Shown piece by piece: positions 42,200 through 51,859 of a DNA stretch of 64,000 nucleotides (position 1 is the stretch's first letter; every line of letters begins with the position of its first letter). Location of the stretch: the NCBI RefSeq assembly GCF_024372745.1, contig NZ_VOTZ01000003.1, forward strand, positions 82,354 through 146,353, given 5' to 3'. The notes under the pieces were generated by a model. The model was not told where the DNA came from and ran no database searches. It worked only from the letters and a program-made list of their open reading frames with translations. Source of the DNA: Methanocalculus taiwanensis (GTDB taxonomy: Archaea > Halobacteriota > Methanomicrobia > Methanomicrobiales > Methanocorpusculaceae). The position numbers and the translations under genes were made by a program.

Positions 42200-42339
42200 T
42201 GAACCCTATTCCATCATTAAAGGCATCCGGTGGCCTGGATATTCAGTGAAAGGCCTGAAGGGGGAGTGACGCTGCCGATGGAGTGTCCCCTAAGCCACAT
42301 GAACGCATAGGGCATATGCAGGAGATGGAGCAGCCACAA

Positions 42340-43674
42340 TCAGCCAATGAACTCTTCGGTGAATGGAACGGACTGTTTGCCTCCCCTATCCCTATCCTTC
42401 ATACTGATATGCGCTACAAGCAGGTTGAGAACGAGTGATCCGGTGATCGCGTCATCATCCACCCCTCTTGTTCCCGCCATTGCCAGATCCATCTCCACCA
42501 TCTCCCTGATCATGGCAATAGCCGGGTGCATCTGTTCAGCTGAGGAGGCAAGATGATAGATCTCCTTTGGCCTCCTCCTCAGTGAACTGAGGATGATTCT
42601 CCTCCCTGCCCGCTTCAGCAGGTGCTTTCGGGTGGGGCGATCGATTGGCTTCTGATCGGCAAGGGAATCGATCTCTTCTGCCTCCCTGCCAGCGGATCTG
42701 ATATCCTTAAAGAGGTAGGTTACCACACCCGCGGATTCATCGGTTCCATAGAGGATGAGACGATCATTGTAAGTGAAATGGCCGGTGAGATAGAGGGGGA
42801 TATCATATCTGCTGCTCTCATGGGGCAGGGGGAAGATATACGACAGTTTAGCCTCCTGTAGTGGTGAACAATCCGGCTCCTCACCAGTCGCTTCTCTTCC
42901 GCCTGCCTTCGAAATCTCTTCAGGGTTGATGAAAAGGATGAGTTCGCCTGGACATTCCGCTGGAGTTTCCATCGAAAGAACAGTTGAGGCAATAGTGGCA
43001 GGATTCAGATCCGACAATCTCTGAATCATCACGGGAATGCCGGAATCTGCCCCGATAACCAGAAGTGCGCTCTGCATCCGATTAGGATCGGGTTCCTTTC
43101 CTGCCAGGGTAAAAGGGTATGCGATCCTGCGGAGATCGGATTTGAGAGCGGATGCGATCATCTGCTGCCCACTGGTATTGCTGCCGATCCCGGAAAGCAC
43201 TGGAAGGAGCCTCTCAGGTGCCAGATCGGGAGGTCCTGGTATCTCCATGCTCTCCGTTCCCGGCACAACGGATGGCGGGGGATTGAGACCGCTCCTCTGG
43301 ATCAAAAGCCGGGTGAATTCATGATGGCAATCAGGGAATGCTTCCCTGATATGATGCAAAAGTGAGGCACCCTCTGCTGGAAGGGGGAGACTATCCTCAA
43401 AGATCTCCTCGCGGGTTTCAGGAGCTTCCGGGGGCTCCACAATCCATGTGACCGTCTCTGTCTCTCTGTTCTTCCGGGTGCCTTTTGGGATCAGCCCTTG
43501 ATCCTCTGTCAGTCTTCCAAGGTAGGTGCTCACTTTCCTTGGTGATTTTGTTGTTTTATCGTATCTGCTGGTTGAGTGGTAGACGTAAGGTTTTCCTGAG
43601 ATATATTTAATCTCAAGGCATTTCGCCCCCTTCTCCCGCTCTCTTCTGAGCCAGGTCTTTGCCCACTCATCCAT
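42340..43674 (-). CDS. Transposase-derived protein lacking DDE residues
   Basis: A 444-residue protein. The N-terminal 55 residues (KYISGKPYVYHSTSRYDKTT, then KVSTYLGRLTEDQGLIP) are the classic start of IS1634/IS4-type transposases. The middle retains their fold pattern (LLVIGADSGIPVMIQRLSDL, then LSYIFPLPHES). However, the expected DTT and DRGF motifs are absent: the second site reads LFINPEEIS. The frame is intact, of host-like composition and without terminal repeats nearby, so I read it as a domesticated or long-immobile relative. Its new function, if any, is unknown. Confidence 0.5.
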   Translation of the reverse strand: MDEWAKTWLRREREKGAKCLEIKYISGKPYVYHSTSRYDKTTKSPRKVSTYLGRLTEDQGLIPKGTRKNRETETVTWIVEPPEAPETREEIFEDSLPLPAEGASLLHHIREAFPDCHHEFTRLLIQRSGLNPPPSVVPGTESMEIPGPPDLAPERLLPVLSGIGSNTSGQQMIASALKSDLRRIAYPFTLAGKEPDPNRMQSALLVIGADSGIPVMIQRLSDLNPATIASTVLSMETPAECPGELILFINPEEISKAGGREATGEEPDCSPLQEAKLSYIFPLPHESSRYDIPLYLTGHFTYNDRLILYGTDESAGVVTYLFKDIRSAGREAEEIDSLADQKPIDRPTRKHLLKRAGRRIILSSLRRRPKEIYHLASSAEQMHPAIAMIREMVEMDLAMAGTRGVDDDAITGSLVLNLLVAHISMKDRDRGGKQSVPFTEEFIG

Positions 43675-43881
43675 ATTCTGTTTTTAGGGAGTATGGCTAT
43701 ATAGATCTTCTCCTCTTTGTCTGAGGTAACAAAAATCCGTAAATTATTAGCCTCTCCATGATTTATGGGATATATCTCTCCTCAAATTCCTACATCGACT
43801 GCAGGTTGCTACAAACCATCTATGTATATATCAGGGATGACGATCAACGGTACTCTGAAGCAGCAGGGGAGTGACGAAGAT

Positions 43882-46800
43882 ATGGTGTTTAACACCCTTT
43901 TTGGAACAAACATCCAGAGCCTTGCGGATCGAGGGAAATTCGGTAGGATCACCGCCCTGATCAACTCCGATGATCCCGAGACAAAACTGGAGGCTATCAC
44001 TGTCCTCGTACGGCACGGGGGTGAAGCATATGAACATTTGGCTGTTGCCCTCTCCGAACTCATATCTCCTCTGGAACAGACACAGCTTGTCCGTGAGGTC
44101 TATTTCATGCTTGTGGGCAACCCGGAAGAACTCGTCAGGTTCATTCTGGTCTCCCCGGAAAATATCCGGACAATAATCCGGAAATATATCATATCAGAAG
44201 GAAAACCGGACCTCTTCACGCTCCATTCGCTATCGAGAAGAAAAGATCCTACTCTCAGGCAATCAGCAATTGCAACAGCTGACACCCTCGGCAAAGAAGG
44301 GTTTGACATCATCCTCTCCGGTCTCTTCGACCGTGACCCGGATGTGGCATCTGAATCTGCAACCATCCTTGAACGCCGAAATATTGTCCCGGATGCACCC
44401 AAAGAGAGGGCACAGTACCTGTTTGTCAGAAAGAAATGGAACGAGCTTGTTCATATCGGAAAGGCAGGCACGCCGATCCTCCTTCGTTCACTCAAGGAGG
44501 GGGATCAGAAGGTGCGGCGTGCTGTTATCAAGGCGATTGGAAAGGGGCACAACCCGGAGATGCTCCAGGTTCTTCAGAAGTACCTGAGTGATCCCGATCC
44601 CCTGATTGTAGGTGAGGCGGTTGCAGCGATAGGCGAGATTGGCGGCCCTGATGCTGAGCAGATACTGGAGATGTGCCTCAATGCCAGGTACCCGCTGATC
44701 AGGATGGAGGCAAGCTGGGGCCTTCAGCGGATGGGCTGGAAGCCAAAAAACGATCACCAGAAGGTGCTCTCTCTTCTTGCCCGTGAGGACTGGGGCGGTC
44801 TCACTGCGATGGGAAGAACCGCTATCCCTGCCCTTATAAATGCTCTCAGGGAGACCCACTCTGCGGTTCGTTCAGGGGCAACAGAGACCCTCCGGAACAT
44901 AGGTCCGGTTGCAATCCACGCCCTCCGCCAGGTGGCATCGTCAAGTGATCCGAATCTCGCTTTGGTGGCACGGAATGCACTTGCGGAGATCGATAAGAAG
45001 AACCAGCAGTTACGGGCAGATTCGCATGCAAAGCCGGTAGATTCCAGGCGATACCATGACGAGCTGGCTGCTTCCCTGAAGGCGCGTGAGAGCCATAGCA
45101 GGTTATCAATGAAAAAAAGCGGCAGGCAACCTGCTGCACTTCGTGAAGAGGCTGTGAAACCTCCAAAACCTGATGAGTCAAAGAAACGGTATGCCGAAGA
45201 ATTTGCAGCTTCAGTCAGGGCACAGGAAGAGTTCCGGAAACAGGTCCCGTATAAGCCGATGCCGGTTATTGAGAAACCCACTTCTCTACCGGAGGAATCC
45301 AAAAAGGATCTTGAAGTCAACGATATCATCCTGAAAGGCTTAAACGAAGCCCTCAGGAAGATGTATGGGGATATCGGCCCCCGTATCCCGATTACGGACG
45401 AAGAGGAGATCAAACCGCTGGAGAAGCGCGATGAGGAGGTCGTCTTAACCGGGAGTTCTCTCAAACCCGCTCCTGCACCAGAACCCCTCCCCCTTCCTGA
45501 GAAAGAAGAGGAAGATGAGCCCGAAGAAATGGATAACTTCGAGAAACTTGTTGCTTCGCTCTCCGATCGTGATACTAATATCCGGATCTCGGCCTGTTAT
45601 GCGCTCCGGCTTTACCGTGAGCGTGCAGTCCCTCCGCTCATCCGGACCCTTCACGATCCGATCGCATCAGTGAGGGTTGCTGCGATCGAATCACTCGGGG
45701 AGATTGCTGATCCCGAAGGGAAACTTCCCCTTATTGAATGCATTAAGGATAGTGAGCCAGATGTGCAGATTGCCGCAGTTGCAGCTCTTGGGAACTACAC
45801 GGATAATGAGGTGATTAACACCCTTGTTTCCCTTCTCGGCCACGATCATTTTCGTGTATCCATGGCCGCCTCCGATGCACTGGTACAGATCAGGTTCCTG
45901 GCACTTGCGCCACTTGCAAAGGCTCTAAAACAAGCTCCCATGCGGATCAGAACAAATGCCGCTGCAACCCTTGGAAAGATGGAAGATCAGGATGTAGTTC
46001 CACTGCTTATGGAATATCTTGAAGATCCGTCTGAAGAGATGCGGATTGCAGTTGCCAAAGCCCTTGCACGTGTCGGCTACCCGGCGATCCGTCCCCTGGC
46101 AGAGGTTGTGGTGGGGGGATCGCGGCTCCAGAAACTGACCGCACTTGATACCCTTGGCCGGATGAGTGAGGATGAGGCAACAGCAGCCATTCGTCCCGCA
46201 CTTGGCGATCCCGATCAGGGCATCAGGATCTTTGCTCTCCAGATGATCAGGAAACGGGAATCTCTTGCACTCTGGAGGAGTGCCTGGGCAGAGCAGCTTG
46301 GAGGGGCGGTGCCAAAGCCAAAAGGCATTCCCAGGCTGAAGAAAGACGACAAGGAACTCTATGACCAGAGTGGTGGAGAAGAGGATGTCAAGACTCTCAT
46401 CCAGGGGCTGAGGGACAGTAACCGCAATGTGCAGTTTGCAGCAGCAATGAAGCTCACGGTCATGGGAAGGCCGGCTATAGAGGAGCTTCTCAAAGCAGTG
46501 AAGACCGAATCGCCTGAGATCAGGGCACTTGCTGAAGAGGTGATCGGTGAGATGCGGGATGTTGCTGTTGAGCCGCTTCTTGATGCATTATATGATGAGA
46601 GCTCGGTTGTACGTGCAATCGCGGCAAGAAACCTGGGCAGAATCGGTGCAAAGAAAGGGTTTGACAGTCTCCAGCGGGCATTTGAGACCGAACAGGAGAC
46701 CGAGGTCCGTGCGATCATCGTCGAGGCACTCGGCTACATCGGCACCGGTGAAGTGGTGCCGACACTGAAGCGGGCACTCCATGATCGGGATGAGGAAGTG

Positions 46801-47886
46801 AGGCTTGTTGCAGCCCGTGCACTCGGATATATCAATGATAGTTCGGCAGTAGAAGCCCTCATGAGTGCTCTTGACGATACTGACATCCGCATCTCAGAGG
46901 CTGCCCTGACCGCACTGAAAGATCCGGATGGAACCCCGCAGGAGCACCTGGTTAAGGCGATGAGGGATGCGGGCGGTTTTCGGAATAAGAGTATCTCAAG
47001 CGCTCTCACCTCAATCGGCTGGACACCTGAGACAGAGGAAGAGGAGGTCTGTTTCCTCATCTCTGAAAACAGGTGGTTTGATATCGAGAAGATGGGTTCA
47101 TGTGCTATCCGGCCGATTGTGGATACTCTTCAGAAAGGGACGCTTGAGGAACGGATCGAGGCGATCAAGACGCTCTCCCATATTGGCGGATCGGATGCTG
47201 TGCATGCTCTCATTGGTATCCTCTCTGATGAGCATATTATGGTTCGGAAGAAGGCAGAATATGCACTGGTCGATCTCGGCGAGCTGGCAGTTGAACCATT
47301 GACTGCTCTCCTTGGGGAGGAGAAGGGTCCCCTCGATAAAACCGTACAACGGATTCTCAGACAGATCGAGTCAAAGCGTCTCCAGGGAGGCGAAATGGAC
47401 AAAATTGGTGAGACAGATTTCGATATCGCTGAAACCGGAACAATTGAGTCCATCCTCTCCGGTACCAACATCCCGGAGCCATCAGAAGAGGATGAAGCCC
47501 GCTCTCTCACCGCAGAAGAGGCTTCTGGTGATGAAGATGCCTCCGATCACCTTGAAACCGATTCAATAACGGATCCTGGCGTGGATGAGCATCCTGTTGC
47601 CGGTACAGATGATGGATCAAAAGCTCCACTCCCTGCTGAAGAGCTCTCAGGTGAGATTGATCTTCCTGAGGTCGATCAACCAGATGGTTCGAAAACATCC
47701 GAAGTATCTGAAACCGCCCTTCCCGCCATAGATGAAGAATCCCTCGCCTCATTCTCTGAAGAGGAGTTTTCCAGGCTGGTAGAGGATTTCGATGCAATAG
47801 ATCTCTCCCTTTCTCCAGATGAAACAATTACCCCTGCTCATGATAAGAAGAAACCTCTGGAGCATGATGAGGATGAGAGCCATTGA
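43882..47886 (+). CDS. Giant HEAT-repeat protein with acidic C-terminal tail
   Basis: A protein of about 1334 residues. N-terminal HEAT/PBS-lyase-like repeats (with DPETKLEAITVLVRHGGEAY and many D..V...A...LG units) span about the first 380 residues. A charged linker follows, then a long second repeat array (about 550-1190) and a 140-residue acidic, low-complexity tail rich in E, D and S. Such solenoids act as protein-protein scaffolds. I start at ATG 43882 (MVFNTLFG), with GGAG upstream; the frame extends to 43765. It is not in an operon with its neighbours. Function unknown. Confidence 0.8.
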   Translation: MVFNTLFGTNIQSLADRGKFGRITALINSDDPETKLEAITVLVRHGGEAYEHLAVALSELISPLEQTQLVREVYFMLVGNPEELVRFILVSPENIRTIIRKYIISEGKPDLFTLHSLSRRKDPTLRQSAIATADTLGKEGFDIILSGLFDRDPDVASESATILERRNIVPDAPKERAQYLFVRKKWNELVHIGKAGTPILLRSLKEGDQKVRRAVIKAIGKGHNPEMLQVLQKYLSDPDPLIVGEAVAAIGEIGGPDAEQILEMCLNARYPLIRMEASWGLQRMGWKPKNDHQKVLSLLAREDWGGLTAMGRTAIPALINALRETHSAVRSGATETLRNIGPVAIHALRQVASSSDPNLALVARNALAEIDKKNQQLRADSHAKPVDSRRYHDELAASLKARESHSRLSMKKSGRQPAALREEAVKPPKPDESKKRYAEEFAASVRAQEEFRKQVPYKPMPVIEKPTSLPEESKKDLEVNDIILKGLNEALRKMYGDIGPRIPITDEEEIKPLEKRDEEVVLTGSSLKPAPAPEPLPLPEKEEEDEPEEMDNFEKLVASLSDRDTNIRISACYALRLYRERAVPPLIRTLHDPIASVRVAAIESLGEIADPEGKLPLIECIKDSEPDVQIAAVAALGNYTDNEVINTLVSLLGHDHFRVSMAASDALVQIRFLALAPLAKALKQAPMRIRTNAAATLGKMEDQDVVPLLMEYLEDPSEEMRIAVAKALARVGYPAIRPLAEVVVGGSRLQKLTALDTLGRMSEDEATAAIRPALGDPDQGIRIFALQMIRKRESLALWRSAWAEQLGGAVPKPKGIPRLKKDDKELYDQSGGEEDVKTLIQGLRDSNRNVQFAAAMKLTVMGRPAIEELLKAVKTESPEIRALAEEVIGEMRDVAVEPLLDALYDESSVVRAIAARNLGRIGAKKGFDSLQRAFETEQETEVRAIIVEALGYIGTGEVVPTLKRALHDRDEEVRLVAARALGYINDSSAVEALMSALDDTDIRISEAALTALKDPDGTPQEHLVKAMRDAGGFRNKSISSALTSIGWTPETEEEEVCFLISENRWFDIEKMGSCAIRPIVDTLQKGTLEERIEAIKTLSHIGGSDAVHALIGILSDEHIMVRKKAEYALVDLGELAVEPLTALLGEEKGPLDKTVQRILRQIESKRLQGGEMDKIGETDFDIAETGTIESILSGTNIPEPSEEDEARSLTAEEASGDEDASDHLETDSITDPGVDEHPVAGTDDGSKAPLPAEELSGEIDLPEVDQPDGSKTSEVSETALPAIDEESLASFSEEEFSRLVEDFDAIDLSLSPDETITPAHDKKKPLEHDEDESH

Positions 47887-47979
47887 TCTGATACATCAGT
47901 TGCCTTGATGTTCGGTATCATTCCCTCTCCTTTCTATTCACATAATGCTCAAAACATGAACGGCTCTGGTATAATCTCC

Positions 47980-49500
47980 TCAGCGCTTTCTGAAGATATA
48001 CCATCCTGTCATTGTGGTGTCAAGCACCTCAGGATTGTTCTTCTCAGTGCGCCAGCTGACCAGAATCATCGCCAACAGCGCTGCTGTCACAGAATACAGG
48101 CTGAAATGGACTGGAAGGGGTGTGATATACTGATGGTAATAGCCGGCAATGCCTGAGGAGATCAGCCCAATAGCCATCGCTGCAAGAGCCCCCTTTGTTG
48201 TTGCCCCCCGCCAGTAGAGTCCTGCCAGAATCGGGACAGCAAACGTGGAGAGCATCACCCCGATACCCATCCAGATCAGCCATGCAAGCATCTCGGGAGG
48301 ATTGATTGCGAGGATAAGCGATATTCCTGCTGCGGCGAAGACGGCTATTCGTGATACCAGAAGAACCTCTTTATCTGATGCATGGGGATGAAGGATGTTT
48401 TTGTAGATGTCCCAGGAGAACATCGTCCCGATGGTGAGCATCAGGCGGTCTGTTGTTGACATTACTGCCGCAAGGACAATGACTGTGAATATGCCCCAGA
48501 TGAAGACATTCGGCGCGGCATACCCGACACCATACATAAATGCAAAGTCCTGGGAGTTGATGACATCGGGGAGGACAATTGATCCCTCTTCAACCAGTAC
48601 GCGAACCGCAAGGCCGGAGAGTTTCACGAGAATCATCACGATAAGGTACACAACAAAAGCGATCAAAGGTGCCCATTTGAAATATTTCGTCTCTCGTGCC
48701 GCAAGAACATTATTGATCACATGCGGTGCGCATGCGAGGCCGATGGTCATCAGAAGCCCAAATGAGAAGAGAAACTCCGGTGTTGCAAAGGCATAGTCGG
48801 CATATACCGGAGATGGATACCAGGGCTGGATGAGGTTTGGATCGATTCCGGCAAGCACTTCGTTGATATGTGTGAGCCCGCCCGCCTTTGCGATCAGGAG
48901 AGGTGCGATTCCGATAACACCTGCAATTAAAAGCCCTCCCTGCACAAGAGTTGTCCAAGAAACGGCATATAATCCACCGATCACCGTATATGCAGTGATG
49001 ATGATACCTGCAATAATTAATGCCTGCCAGTGCTCGATCCCAAAGAGCCATACGAGGACGATACTAATGGCAGTATACTGTCCGACGAGATAGATCAATG
49101 AGACGGTAATACCGGCGAGTGCAGAGAAACCCCTGACATCGCGTATGCTCTCGTAACGGTGTGCAAAATAATCCTCCAGTGTCATATACCCGTTCTCACG
49201 GCCGACACGGTGAAGCTTCACACCGAAGATGGTGATGCAGAACGCTGCTGCGAGCGGAACAGCAATCTGTTCCCATATGCCGGGCCAGCCGGATGCATAC
49301 CCAAAGCCGGATACGCCAACAAGCGTCATCCCACTGCATATCGAGGCGATCATCAGGATGGTAAAGACCCAGAAGCCGAGTGACCTGCCAGCAACGATGT
49401 AATCTGCGGTAGTATTGATCTTCCGTGATGCAATGACCCCGATGGCAATCAGGACAAAACAGTACAAAAGAATGATCAGAACAGTCCCGAAATCAGCCAT
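47980..49500 (-). CDS. Sodium:solute symporter (SSS family)
   Basis: A 506-residue protein with about 13 membrane helices. The SSS signature areas are visible: YIVAGRSLGFW after the first helix, GVSGFGYASGWPGIWEQIAV, and later FIWGIFTVIVLAAVMSTTDR. It imports a small solute with sodium; proline, pantothenate and sugars are family substrates, and this one is not predictable. It is convergent with the HEAT-repeat gene and upstream of nothing on its strand. Confidence 0.9.
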   Translation of the reverse strand: MADFGTVLIILLYCFVLIAIGVIASRKINTTADYIVAGRSLGFWVFTILMIASICSGMTLVGVSGFGYASGWPGIWEQIAVPLAAAFCITIFGVKLHRVGRENGYMTLEDYFAHRYESIRDVRGFSALAGITVSLIYLVGQYTAISIVLVWLFGIEHWQALIIAGIIITAYTVIGGLYAVSWTTLVQGGLLIAGVIGIAPLLIAKAGGLTHINEVLAGIDPNLIQPWYPSPVYADYAFATPEFLFSFGLLMTIGLACAPHVINNVLAARETKYFKWAPLIAFVVYLIVMILVKLSGLAVRVLVEEGSIVLPDVINSQDFAFMYGVGYAAPNVFIWGIFTVIVLAAVMSTTDRLMLTIGTMFSWDIYKNILHPHASDKEVLLVSRIAVFAAAGISLILAINPPEMLAWLIWMGIGVMLSTFAVPILAGLYWRGATTKGALAAMAIGLISSGIAGYYHQYITPLPVHFSLYSVTAALLAMILVSWRTEKNNPEVLDTTMTGWYIFRKR

Positions 49501-49659
49501 GATCAGAAAAACTCCATTCTTATTATTCCATGGCTTGTGAAACGAGTGAATGAGATCGTTTGAAACAACATCGCGGTATTATATCCATTCGGTCTGGCGA
49601 TCATGTCATGCTATGGTATGTCAAGGAAATAGTTAAACTGCGTGATATTTTTTTTGTGA

Positions 49660-49685
49660 GGATGAGTAAAAAAAGAAGAAAGATG
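49660..49685 (-). terminator. T-rich transcription end of leuA-ilvB-ilvN
   Basis: On the minus strand, just after the ilvN stop, lies CTTTCTTCTTTTTTTACTC, a T-run of the kind that ends archaeal transcripts. A second T-run follows at about 49649. Confidence 0.5.
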
Positions 49686-49688
49686 GAC

Positions 49689-50189
49689 TTATTCTCCGGC
49701 TGTCGTCTTTGAGCCACGCAGTGCAGCGATCGTGCCTGTCCTGACGAGCTCTTTCACGCCGTACTGGCGGAGAAGCTTTTCGAGTGCATCGATCTTCTCG
49801 GGAGGGCCGACCACCTGCAATACCAGGGTCTTTGCACCGACATCGATGATCTGTGCCCTGAAGGTATCTGCAATCTGCATCACCTCGGCACGGGAGCTGC
49901 CTGGATTGGCCGCCACTTTTATGAGTGCGAGTTCACGCCGGACATGCTCCCGGTAGGTGATATCAGAGACCTTGATCACATCAATCAGCTTATTCAGCTG
50001 TTTTTTGACCTGCTCGATCTGGGTGTCGTCCCCGTTCACGGTGATGGTGATCCGGCTCATCTCAGGCACTTCACAGGTCCCGACAGCCAGGCTCTCGATA
50101 TTAAATCCCCGGCGGGAGAACATCCCGGCGACTCTGGAGAGGACACCGGCCCTGTTCTCAACGAGGACGGAGAGTGTATGGACTTTCAT
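49689..50189 (-). CDS. ilvN: Acetolactate synthase small (regulatory) subunit
   Basis: A 166-residue regulatory subunit. The N-terminal ACT domain (KVHTLSVLVENRAGVLSRVA, then GFNIESLAVG) is followed by the usual C-terminal ferredoxin-like domain. It binds valine-type effectors and controls IlvB in branched-chain amino acid synthesis. The length is normal. The ATG overlaps the ilvB stop by 4 bp (50186-50189), indicating translational coupling. Confidence 0.95.
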   Translation of the reverse strand: MKVHTLSVLVENRAGVLSRVAGMFSRRGFNIESLAVGTCEVPEMSRITITVNGDDTQIEQVKKQLNKLIDVIKVSDITYREHVRRELALIKVAANPGSSRAEVMQIADTFRAQIIDVGAKTLVLQVVGPPEKIDALEKLLRQYGVKELVRTGTIAALRGSKTTAGE

Positions 50190-51859
50190 TCTTTCTGCCC
50201 CCCTATCATCTCATTGATTGCAGCACCCGCAGGCACCATCGGGAACACATTCTCCTCCCGTTCAACCCTGAAGTCAAGGACGAATGGGCCGTCTGTTGTT
50301 ATGGCCGCAGTCAGTGCCTCTTTGACCTGATCTGCCGAATCAACCCGGATGCCGTCGATCCCGTAAGCAGCGGCAATACCGACGAAATCAACAGATGGCA
50401 ATTCGGTGTACGAATACCGGCGATCATAGAAGAGCTCCTGCCACTGCCTGACCATGCCAAGGTACATGTTGTTCAGGATGACTACCTTGACCGGAATATC
50501 GTATTGCACGATCGTCCCAAATTCCTGGATATTCATCTGGATGCTCCCATCTCCGGCAATATCAAAGACCGGAAGATCGGGGCGGGCAAAATGGGCGCCC
50601 ATCGCGGCAGGGAGGCCATATCCCATGGTTCCAAGCCCTCCGGATGTTATCCAGGTTCGCGGGTGCCTGAAACAGAAGTGCTGGGCGGTCCACATCTGGT
50701 TCTGCCCAACCTCCGAGACGATGATCCCCTCCCCGTTTAGGAGATCTGAGAGGGTTTTAATGACGAGCTGGGGACGCAGCACACCGTCATCGGGGCAGGA
50801 CATCGGGTACTCAACTTTCCAGTGGTTGATCTTATTATTCCAGGTAGTCCTCTCTTTTCTGCCGGTGAGCCGATCGAGCATACAGGTTAGCACCATGCGC
50901 GAATCCCCGACGATCGGGAGATCAACAACTTTATTCTTGCCGATCTCAGCGGGATCGATGTCGATATGGATGATTTCGGCATTTGGGGCAAACGATTGGA
51001 TCCGGCCGGTTACCCGGTCATCGAAACGTGCACCGATGGCAATGAGGAGATCACACTCGGTGATTGCATAGTTTGCATACCGCGTGCCATGCATCCCGAG
51101 CATCCCGAGGTTCAGGGGGTGATCGCAGGGAATCGCACCGATCCCCATTAGTGTTGTCGTAATGGGGATCCCAGTTGCCTCTGCAAAACGGATCAATTCC
51201 GGGGATGCGTCTGATGCGATCACACCTCCCCCGGCATAGATCACCGGCCTCTCTGCCTCACCTATCATCGAGATTGCCTTTTCGATCTGCCTGATATGCC
51301 CTTTGAATGTCGGGTTATAGCCTCTAAGTGAGATCTCTCCCCGTGGTTTGGGTTCGGGAGCCTCGTTTGTCACCACATCTTTTGGGAGATCGATTAAGAC
51401 GGGTCCCTGCCGCCCGGTACCGGCGATATGAAATGCCTCTCCAAGTACGGTGTCTATATCTTCTGCCTTCTTGACGAGGTAGCTGTGCTTGGTGACCGGC
51501 ATAGTGATACCGGTGATATCTGACTCCTGGAATGCATCGTTTCCAAGCAGGGCTGTTGGGACCTGCCCGGTCAGTGCGATCATCGGGATTGAGTCCATAT
51601 AGGCAGTTGCAATGCCGGTTACAAGGTTACATGCTCCCGGTCCGGATGTCGCAAGGCAGACACCAGTTTTGCCTGATGCACGTGCATACCCGTCTGCTGC
51701 ATGGGCTGCCGCCTGCTCGTGCCGCACAAGAATGTGGCGGAGCGGGGAGCCGTAGAGCTCGTCATAGATTGGGAGTACTACGCCACCGGGGTATCCAAAG
51801 ATGGTCGTCACTCCTTGCTTTAATAGTCCTTCAATGAGTATTTTTGCCCCGGTTTTCAT
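50186..51859 (-). CDS. ilvB: Acetolactate synthase large (catalytic) subunit
   Basis: A 557-residue ThDP- and FAD-dependent enzyme that condenses pyruvate with pyruvate or 2-oxobutyrate. The conserved glutamate is in VRHEQAAAHAADGYAR (near 48), and the ThDP motif runs from GDGSIQMN to NN (VVILNNMYLGMVRQWQ). FAD-binding central and N-terminal PYR domains are complete. It overlaps leuA by 29 bp and ilvN by 4 bp. ilvC is not in the window downstream. Confidence 0.96.
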   Translation of the reverse strand: MKTGAKILIEGLLKQGVTTIFGYPGGVVLPIYDELYGSPLRHILVRHEQAAAHAADGYARASGKTGVCLATSGPGACNLVTGIATAYMDSIPMIALTGQVPTALLGNDAFQESDITGITMPVTKHSYLVKKAEDIDTVLGEAFHIAGTGRQGPVLIDLPKDVVTNEAPEPKPRGEISLRGYNPTFKGHIRQIEKAISMIGEAERPVIYAGGGVIASDASPELIRFAEATGIPITTTLMGIGAIPCDHPLNLGMLGMHGTRYANYAITECDLLIAIGARFDDRVTGRIQSFAPNAEIIHIDIDPAEIGKNKVVDLPIVGDSRMVLTCMLDRLTGRKERTTWNNKINHWKVEYPMSCPDDGVLRPQLVIKTLSDLLNGEGIIVSEVGQNQMWTAQHFCFRHPRTWITSGGLGTMGYGLPAAMGAHFARPDLPVFDIAGDGSIQMNIQEFGTIVQYDIPVKVVILNNMYLGMVRQWQELFYDRRYSYTELPSVDFVGIAAAYGIDGIRVDSADQVKEALTAAITTDGPFVLDFRVEREENVFPMVPAGAAINEMIGGQKE

